A DNA stretch of 64,000 bases, from NCBI GenBank assembly GCA_020746995.1, contig JAGPXD010000004.1:930001-994000 (forward strand). The letters run 5' to 3'. How positions within the stretch are numbered: position 1 is the first letter of the stretch; the number at the start of each line of letters is the position of its first letter. The DNA is from Plectosphaerella cucumerina. Its lineage: Eukaryota > Ascomycota > Sordariomycetes > Glomerellales > Plectosphaerellaceae. The position numbers and the translations under genes were made by a program. This document shows, piece after piece, positions 56,715-64,000 of this stretch. A model generated the notes under the pieces. That model was not told where the DNA came from. It ran no database searches and saw only the letters and a program-made list of their open reading frames with translations.

Positions 56715-57371
56715 TTAGTTGAAGGGGTTGGTGCGGGTGCCCCACCAGGTGAGGAAGACGGACAGGCCGACGGTCTCGAAGACCTTGGCCAGGACGCTGA
56801 CGCCGACGGTGTCGATGGGGCGCTTCTCGACGAGGATCTGGGAGATGTATCCGGGGGCGGCGGTGGCGGCGAAGATGAGGCCGCCGAGGTAGGCGGCGCC
56901 CTTGTAGGAGAGAGTACCAGTAGCGTTGATCAGGGCGCCGACACCGTAGGACTGGAGGGCGGAGCCGACGAGGGAGGTGCCCCAGGCGGCGGCGGCACCG
57001 GCGGCCTCCTTGGAGCGGATGAACTCCTCCTTGGTGTTGGCGGACTTTGCGCGCTGGTAGGTGGCGCCGAAGAGGGGGGTGAGGACTGGAGATGTGTGAG
57101 CAGGGGGAGTGAGAGTGGTCATGGGGATGGATGCTTACTGGCGAGCTCAGCGGTCTGGTTGAAGATGGTGCCGAGGGCGATGGCCGAGGGCTTGACGGGG
57201 GGCAGGTCTGGAGACAGATGTTAGTAACGATTGTGATGAAGCATGATGAAGTGGAAGCTGAACGAGGCCATCCGCTGGAAGGCATCATCACGAGCCAATC
57301 CAGCAGCAAAGCCCGTCTGCCATCCACAGCATCACGCCCAACACCAGATACTACTCACAGTGGAGAGACAT
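56715..57371 (-). CDS. DUF1761 family membrane protein
   Basis: Three exons in minus order: 57359-57371 (13 nt), 57139-57207 and 56715-57085; introns are 151 and 53 nt; 150 aa. The first exon codes only MSLH plus one base; the second LPPVKPSAIALGTIFNQTAELA; the third TPLFGATYQRAKSANT and three further hydrophobic stretches (AWGTSLVGSALQSYGVGALI, GAAYLGGLIFAATAAPGYI, VFETVGLSVFLTWWG). This is the layout of the small DUF1761 membrane proteins, whose function is not known to me. The start is deduced from the splice pattern, because the ORF of exon 3 alone begins inside an intron. Confidence 0.82.
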
Positions 57372-58969
57372 GTTGTCGGTTGATGGAGATTTGTGAGGTA
57401 TTGATTGTTGGTGTTTGTTTTGTTCTTCGTGGTACTTTGGAGAGTGACGACGTAATGGGGGCAGGAAGGAGAATGACGAAGAGGGGGGAACGGCTTTTAT
57501 GGGAGCTGGAAGCTGAGAGAGAGCCGAGGGAAAGGGGGGGCAGGAAGGGCATCTGAGACCTGGAATGGGGGAAGGTGCGGTTTCCGGGCCACACGCCCCC
57601 TCTCGAGCAATGATGCCAGAGTGACTTAGTCCGGCGGCAGCTTGCAGCGCCCTTGGCCATGTACCGTCTGCCTTTGCGTCTTGCGTGCCCCAGCCCCGGA
57701 TAGACGCGGTCCTGTTTTCGATGGGGTCATTCCATCACGCAGCCGGTGCCCGTACCATAGGTAGTGTAGCGCCGCCCTCTTTCATCATCATCATCACGCA
57801 GCGGCCCCATCCCCCAGCAGGCCATAGCTCCTTCCCTCCAGCTTTCCCCCCTAGTAGCGAGCTACATCATCCCGTCGCCACGAAAATCCCATCCTGCCAT
57901 GTCGCTCCCTACCTGACCCTTGTCGGTCTCCGCAGAGCTAATGCATTTCTCTCTCCCTCCGACAAGCTATTCCTCGGGAGAGCCACAATCCCCCCGGGCA
58001 AAAGGGGGAGAAGGAGAGAGGGGAATCCAGGCCCAGCTGGTGTCGTCACCTGGACCGATGATGTCACCAGTGGCTTGTAACCTTCCCCGGCCCCCGCTAA
58101 TCCCCTTCGGGAACCCCTGCTCCTGCACCGCTGCAAGACAAGCTTCCTCCCACTGCCAGCCCGCCCCCTGCCCTGCTGCAACCTGAACCTGGTCCTGCTT
58201 TCCCAGCCGACCTGTCTGTTCGCCCATCACATCAGTTTCATCTCCCCTTCACTCTTCGGAGCTTGTCCTCCAGCTGAGCAAACGGGTCCTCCTCCACCTC
58301 CACCTCTCGTAGCCCAGCAAGCCCAGGTTCCCTGATCCGGGTAATGAGAGGATCGGCCCGGCCAGGTCTCGATCTCCTGTGGCTGTGCTTGTTGCTCCGA
58401 GGACCATTTCCCTCTCTCTCCCTTTTCTCCCCAAATGCCATCACCGCCAGGCCCGCTTGGCTCCCCCATCGGGATGGTCATCGTGATCGCAAAAGGCGGC
58501 ACGCGCTACGGGCCAAGTTTCTCCCTGCCACCCGGCCCAGCTGCATGCGGCCTGCGCTCTAGCCCCAGGAACGCACCGCCTGCGTCGCTCGCCACAGTGC
58601 CACACCCCCATTCCACACCCAATTCCACAGGTTGACAGGCTCTCTGCTCCCGTCGAGTCCGCCGTGAAGAGGGTGTGATGGCGTTAAACCCTTGACCCCT
58701 GGCAGAGCCTCTGCTCTGGCTTAAAGTAGCATCACCGTCCCCTCGGTATCTTGCCCGTTACGCGAAGCCCGTGAAGAAGGAGTGTAAAACGCGAAAAAGA
58801 TCTTTTCCGCTATTATGCCCGCTTTTCAGGTGCCGCGAATTTCGCGACTCACCCAGAGCGCCCGAACTCCCCTCACGCCTTATCAGTACACGTCGTCACA
58901 AGCCGCGGCGACGTTGAAGTCGCGTTCTCCGTCTCCCCCGCCGTCTATGCTCAGGTCTTTCTTCCCCCG
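57372..58969. other. Upstream region of the DUF1761 gene and nem1 3' flank
   Basis: 1.6 kb. A short CAT triplet run is at about 57780-57797. ORFs are short and Pro/Gly-rich. No RNA gene was found. Confidence 0.45.
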
Positions 58970-60584
58970 TCACGCCATGTGCTGACCGTCCTCGCCTCCG
59001 CGTAGGGCCAGCAGCGCCCTCACGTCCGACACGTACTGCAGTCCCTCGAGCAGCGGCACCAGGTGCATGAGGTCGCTGTCCGTCGGATCGTTGATCCAGC
59101 CCTGGATCGGGATGGCGTTGTCTGCGTCTCGTGTCAGTGCTGGAAGAAGAAGCAGGAAATTCCAGCAAAAACATACCCTGGTGGAACATGTAGCTCAGGG
59201 GGCTGTTGTCGAGGATCATGACCTTGCTCAGGTCCGGCTCGACGGAGCTGAGATCCTTGATGAAGGCCCCCTGGCGGAACGTGCAGTGCTGGCGGTAGTA
59301 GCGCGCCGAGAAGAACTTCCTCTCCGACTCGAGCCAGTCAATGACCGGGTCGGCGTACTCCTGCACCGAGGCCGTGAAGACGACGAGGTTGTACCATTTG
59401 CAGATCTGGGTCCGTCAGCATACATCTTCAACCCTGGGAAGTCAGGTCCGGCTCACCCTTCGCAGGAACTCGTCGCAGTAGGGCCGCTTGTTCACCCAGT
59501 ACAGGATCGGGTGCTGCGGCCCCAGCGACATCTGCTGCCCGCCGGCAGCCACGTACGTCTGGTTGAGGCGCACCTCGACCATGTGGCCGGTGCTCATGCG
59601 GCCGCCCTTGGACATGCTGTGGATCAGTGTCTCGTCGAGGTCCAGGATCAGCGTCTTCTGGTGCTTGCGGTCGAGGGGCTCGAGGTTGAGGTACGACGGC
59701 TGCCGCCGCGGGATCAGGGGCCGGGGCGGGGCAGGCGTCTTGGGGTACTTTGTCAGGGCGCCAGCGCCGGCAGGCGACGTGGGCGACTTGAGCTGGGCTG
59801 AGATGTCCGAGACGGCGTCGCCGCCCTTTGCGCGTGCGCTGACCGACTGTGACTTGCGATGCTTGCCGCCCGCGGCTCCCTCGCTGTGGAGCTTGATGCG
59901 GATGGACCTCCGGGACGGGGCGATTTCTTCCGCGTCGTGGAGCGTCTTGGAGCGTGTGTGTCGTTTCGAGGGATCGCGGCGGGCGTGCCTGCCATCAGGG
60001 TCGGATTCGGATTCCGAGGAGAGGCCAGACGATGACGAGCCGGATGATGCGACCCGCCGGGAGGAGGGCATGGTGCCGTAGCCGGCGCCCTGCGCAGCGT
60101 TCAAGCCCGTCTTCTCGTCGTAAGTGCCAGAGGAGCTGTTGCCCTCGGCCAGTTTGGGGTTGTCATATGAGCCAAACAGCCGCTTGAGCTGGCAGAAGGG
60201 GGCAAAGGCGCCCGATGTATCACAGAGGAAGGCGAAGAGGTACACGCCGGGGGCGGCGAGCGTCGACAGCACCCAGCGGATCGAGTTGATGAAGCTGGTG
60301 GCAATGCGCCGCGGCAGGGCGTGCCATGAGGTCGAGCGCACGCTCGCGACGTGCTCGCCAGGAATCTCGAAGCTCTCGACGTCCTGGTTAGCCTCGGCGG
60401 GTTTCTCAGGCAGAGGTGCGTCCTCAACAGCGCAGTCCCCGCGCTTCTCGTCCAGGAGGCCATCGGCTTCGAGACCCTCGTCGGATTCCACCGTCAGGCC
60501 AATGGGGCCGAACGAGTTGGAGCGGGAAGGACCCGGGCTGGGCGGCGGCGAGACGCGCGCGGTGATTATGTTCAGAGAATTCAT
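58970..60584 (-). CDS. nem1: Nem1-type HAD phosphatase (Nem1-Spo7 complex, lipin activator)
   Basis: Exons in minus order are 59457-60584, 59177-59405 and 58970-59121, with introns of 51 and 55 nt; 502 aa. Residues about 96-125 hold a hydrophobic segment (SFINSIRWVLSTLAAPGVYLF) for ER/nuclear membrane anchoring. Residues 130-300 are disordered and Ser/Arg-rich. The catalytic FCP1-like domain begins near 305: LILDLDETLIHS with D315 and D317 (DxDxT), WVNKRPYCDEFLRR, ILDNSPLSYMFHQ and the end NAIPIQGWINDPTDSDLMHLVPLLEGL. Known role: dephosphorylates the phosphatidate phosphatase Pah1 and so controls triglyceride synthesis and nuclear-envelope growth. The start at 60584 is the first ATG of an open frame that extends upstream from a GTG (61022). 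Confidence 0.91.
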
Positions 60585-62531
60585 CTTTCGTGATATGTGC
60601 CGCGGTCCATCAGGCGAGGGTTCTCGGGAGACCGGGGGTAGTGGGGGGTTATTCGCGATGCGACGCGAATGTGGCAGCAAACGGGACACTCGGAGATTTG
60701 GTGTCGCGCGCCGCGGAAGGAAGGGAGCTTCTCGCACAACACCCGGACGGGCAATTGATCGCGGGACAACGGTGTTGTAATGAATGAATGGACAGCGTCG
60801 GCTGGTGTCGTCGTCGGCCGGTGGTTGAAGCCTCAGGTGATGCTGACGATGAGGTTTCGTTTCGCTCTGAAGGATTGTTCGTCGGTTGATGGCAGAAAGG
60901 AAGGGATCAGCTGTACGCCATGCGGGTGGTCGAAAATGTATTGATGCTCGGTCGGTCCGTTTTCTCTTGCTTTCTGTTCTTCGATGGGGGATATGCGACG
61001 GACGGGCTGGTGTGGATGCCACGAAAGTGAAGAAGGGGGGCTGTGTCTGATCTGGTCTTCGCTGGTCGCTTCGGTGCCTCGGAACAGTTCTGTTGAGAAA
61101 GGTCCTCGTGATCGCTGGTCGAAAAAGAGCCGAGGGTGGGGGTGGCCAGGAAGAGAAGAGAGAGAGAGAGACGGGCGGGACACGCCAAAAGGGGAGATGG
61201 GTGTTGTGTTGATGTTCTGCGAGAATTGGAAAGGGTGTAGTGAAAAAGAAGGCCGGCCCCGTGGAATGGTCGTACTGACGGGCGACGTGAGCGTCGGGGG
61301 GGAACGTTTCGAAGGCGAAAAGGGACGCGGGCGTGGGAGGAAAGACGGGACGGGACTGTAGGTACTCGCACAGCAGACGTGCTGGAGGAGGAACCTGGAA
61401 TGCTCAACAGCTTCCCTTCGGGGGGTCCGCGCTAGGTAGAGTCGGGCGCTGGGGTGCCCCCGTGGTCTGGTCTCTGGCCTGATCGAGCCCGGTGGAGGCG
61501 ACCCGGAGCGTTCACGTGTTCCCGGCCGCGCCTGTCACTCTCCCACTCTCCAACTGAGCTGCGGCGTCCTGTGCTGCGTGCTGACGGCACTGCTTCTTCG
61601 GGGTGGTCGTCCAGTGGAGCCAGACCCGCCCTGCATCGACGTCCGATGCGCCCAGGCTCCTCCTACGTAATCGTGTCCGCCAGTCGCCGAGGCTTCTTCA
61701 ACCGTTTGTGGGCTCCAATTGTAGTTCCATGTCGGATGTCGGGTCCTGCTCGCGGCTCCATCGCAGGCTGCTGGATAGAGTCGGGCCAGTGAGGGGCCCT
61801 CGAATGGTGATGCTTCCGAGTCGTCCAAGGTCCTAGCTTCAAAGGCAAAATGCAACCGAAACAAATGTCAAGTCCGTCGGCCCCGAGAGCTGCCTGGAAG
61901 TAGAAGTAAACGGCCTCTGGCTCTGGAGCATTTTATCCGGGCGTCCATTGGTCCACGATTCGAAGTCGATTTGTCGGTTTTGGTAGCTCAAGAAGAGAGT
62001 TGTGTTTCAAGTTTCAAGGTGTATGTGATAATCTGTTGTTCAGAAGAAAGCGAAGAGACGAAATAACTCATCAGGCAAATCTATTACTCCAAGTTGGTTC
62101 TTCCTCCTGCCGCCTGTGAATATTCTCAATGACACCCCTCCAAAGGCCCCCGATTCACGTGATCGCAAGTCCGTCTGATGACGCTAGTCCACTCTGGGTA
62201 TGGCGCCCTTTTACCGGCCGTTGTTCTGGAAGGCGGTACGTACCTTTTGGTGGGATGTGGTTGTCAATTCACGAAATCCGAGCTTCGTCCTTGAGTCACT
62301 CACTGATCACGCTGCTTGACAATCCTGCGCCGCCGACGCTTCAGCTTCCCACAAAGCCGCCATACAGATTTCAGCACACTGAAAGGAAATCCAAGACGTC
62401 TAGATTGGTCTTGAAGTTTTTTTCCACCCACCGACTTCCTCCTACCAGCTCCAGACCCGACCGACCACCACTCCCGCACTCTATCACCCAAAGACTCAAG
62501 TTCCGACCTACCAGCACCCCGCGCTCCCACC
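60585..62531. other. Divergent 1.9-kb region between nem1 and gcd7
   Basis: Shared upstream DNA of two divergent genes. An AG repeat of seven units is near 61157-61170, and G-rich stretches surround it. The nem1 leader frame stays open to 61022. No gene or RNA is recognised. Confidence 0.45.
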
Positions 62532-63994
62532 ATGGCAGCTGTAAAAGTTAGCATCTCCGAGCTGGAGAGATACCTCAAGTCGCTCAAGGGAAAGCCCCTC
62601 GATGCCTCAATTGACAGCCTCATCTCGTAAGTGACCACCCCGCCAGCCCCTCCCTTCCACCACACCCCGCTGACCTCCCCAAGCCTGCTGAAGCGGCGAC
62701 AGGTCCAGGGATCCGAAGCATGCGCCATCGCCACAGCCCATATCCTCCTCCAAGTCGTCGCCAAGACAAAATTTCTCGATGCCGACCACATGCTTGAGAG
62801 GGTCCAGCAGGTCGGCTGCCGGCTGGTCGCGGCCCAGCCGAGAGAGCTGGCCATTGGCAACATTGTCCGGCGCGTGCTCGGCCTGATCCGGGACGAGGCT
62901 GCCGAGGATCGCAACGAAGGAGGCGACGATGACGACGACCAGGACGACGACGTGCAGCTGACACCCAGCGCTGCCGTCCCCGACCCCACCAGACACAACA
63001 ACCAGTTCCCCGCGTCAACATACGCAAAGCAGGATGCCGGCGCCGACTACATCTCCAGCGGACCCAGGCCGGTGCGCCCCGGCGCTCTGACATCGGTCAG
63101 CTCCTTTTCCGTGCCCAAGACGCTGCTGTCGCTGCTTGAGGCAGCTCCCTCAGCTCTGACGCCGTCTGTGGGCTCGCTCCGCGACTCGGGCACCTCGACC
63201 CCGATGCGTGGCCCCCAGAACACAAAGATCAACGCGCTCAGGTCCGAGGTCATTGACGGAATTGAGGAGATCAAGGACGAGATCAGCCAGGCCGACGACC
63301 AGATTGCGTCCTCCGCTGAGGTTCAGATCCACCCCAGGGACTACGTGCTCGTTCACCAGCCGTCGCCCACGGTGCAAAAGTTCATCCTGCGCGCGGCCAC
63401 ACGCCGGCGGTTCACCGTGCTCATCGCCACAGAGCCCCCGAAAGGCGGCGCTGCCGCCGGCGACGAGGCCCCGCACGCTTCGTTCCGCCGCAAGCTGGCA
63501 GCCGTCGGCATTGACTCGATCAACATCATGAACGGCGGGCTGACGGCGCACATGTCGCGCATCAGCAAGGTGGTCCTCGGCGCGCGGTCAGTCCTCGCCA
63601 ACGGAGCGGTCGTCACGGACGCCGGCGCCGGACTGATCGCACGCGCGGCCAAGGAGCGCGGCAACCCCGTCATCGTGCTCAGCGGCGTGTACAAGCTGAG
63701 CCCAGAGAGCGCAGCAAGCGAGGAGAGTCTTATCGAATGGGGAAGCTCCATGTCGCAGGCGAGCTTCGCCGACGGCAGCCTCGTCAACGGCGTCGAGGTG
63801 AGGAGTGCCGTGACAGAGCTGGTGCCCCCGGAGCTCGTCGACACGTATATCACGAACCTGTAAGTTGCTCAGACTGACCCTCAGAAGACGCCTCGCTGAC
63901 CAGATCCAGGGGTGCCCATTCGCGGAATCATCTTTCTAGCATCATCGCCGACCATTATAAGCCAGAGGATGTTGACTTTCAGCTGTGGAAATAG
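62532..63994 (+). CDS. gcd7: Translation initiation factor eIF2B subunit beta
   Basis: Exons are 62532-62626, 62684-63859 and 63910-63994, with introns of 57 and 50 nt and all phases consistent; 451 aa. The N-terminus has VKVSISELERYLKSLKGKP and SLLKRRQVQGSEACAIATAHILLQVV; an acidic loop (about residues 115-130) follows. The C-terminal Rossmann-like half has HPRDYVLVHQPSPTVQKFI, RKLAAVGIDSINI, SKVVLGARSVLANGAVVTDAGAG and VIVLSGVYKLSP. The end (HLSSIIADHYKPEDVDFQL) separates the beta subunit from alpha and delta. Known role: part of the regulatory subcomplex of the eIF2 guanine-nucleotide exchange factor that senses eIF2 phosphorylation. The TAG lies 6 nt before the window edge, so the gene is complete. 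Confidence 0.94.
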
Positions 63995-64000
63995 AGCCGC

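Noticed and set aside
60585..61022. Upstream extension of nem1 by 146 codons
   Set aside because: The extension starts with GTG, is Arg/Pro/His-rich, and no ATG occurs before 60584.
1..64000. CRISPR arrays, bacterial operons, rRNA genes, retrotransposon or DNA-transposon ORFs, secondary-metabolite cluster
   Set aside because: None found: no regular direct repeats with spacers, no 5S or 18S-like stretch, no reverse transcriptase, integrase or transposase motifs, and no PKS, NRPS or terpene enzymes.

Overview
The window is nuclear DNA of a filamentous ascomycete (Pezizomycotina, most likely Sordariomycetes). Genes are broken by short introns of about 46-150 nt with GT..AG ends and CTAAC-like branch sites. 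Intergenic gaps run from 0.2 to 3 kb, and the protein set is the conserved ascomycete one (Atg2, Gis2, Sae2/Ctp1, Ubp3, Nup85-like, Nth1, Rex3, Phb1, Qcr8, Nhp2, Nem1, Gcd7). No CRISPR, operon, rRNA gene or intact transposon was seen. Most coding genes had to be rebuilt exon by exon; exon ends given here were checked for splice dinucleotides and reading phase.

Layout. 1-3402 (-): N-terminal half of ATG2, running off the left edge. 4908-6497 (-): FAD amine/polyamine oxidase. 6.5-9.6 kb: gene-free. 9636-13422 (+): NACHT-ankyrin STAND (NLR-like) protein. 13852-15753 (+): cytochrome b5-acyl-CoA dehydrogenase fusion. 17444-18276 (-): Gis2/CNBP zinc-knuckle protein. 20741-22945 (+): Sae2/Ctp1/CtIP. 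23155-23246 (+): tRNA-Pro(AGG) with an intron. 24059-27086 (+): Ubp3-type deubiquitinase. 27546-27983 (+): DUF952 protein. 28210-31640 (-): Nup85-like nucleoporin. 32291-32362 (+): tRNA-Thr(AGT). 33786-35245 (+): class III alcohol/formaldehyde dehydrogenase. 35.2-38.1 kb: gene-free. 38156-38477 (+): small AN1 zinc-finger protein. 39998-41973 (-): endonuclease III (Nth1) with a long repetitive tail. 42407-43870 (-): DUF676 lipase. 46026-46520 (+): small secreted, probably GPI-anchored protein. 48089-50461 (+): Rex3 RNA exonuclease. 50994-51878 (-): prohibitin Phb1. 53962-54688 (+): Qcr8. 55355-56112 (+): Nhp2. 56715-57371 (-): DUF1761 membrane protein. 58970-60584 (-): Nem1 phosphatase. 62532-63994 (+): eIF2B beta (Gcd7).

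The genes do not form one pathway: this is a housekeeping stretch mixing autophagy, genome repair (Sae2, Nth1), RNA metabolism (Gis2, Rex3, Nhp2, two tRNAs, Gcd7), mitochondria (Phb1, Qcr8) and lipid or membrane functions (lipase, Nem1). The only fast-evolving, accessory-type gene is the STAND receptor, which sits next to a 3-kb gap.

The most unusual signals are: (i) an 81-codon tryptophan-rich reading frame continuing in frame straight past the Rex3 UAG stop, whose repeat variation is synonymous in that frame; (ii) a roughly 275-residue tail on Nth1 packed with SUMO-type [hydrophobic]-K-x-E motifs; (iii) an AUG-less, Arg-rich presequence-like extension in front of Nth1; (iv) a 45/48-nt tandem duplication inside the STAND protein; (v) competing splice donors in gis2, one of which would create an immediate stop codon.
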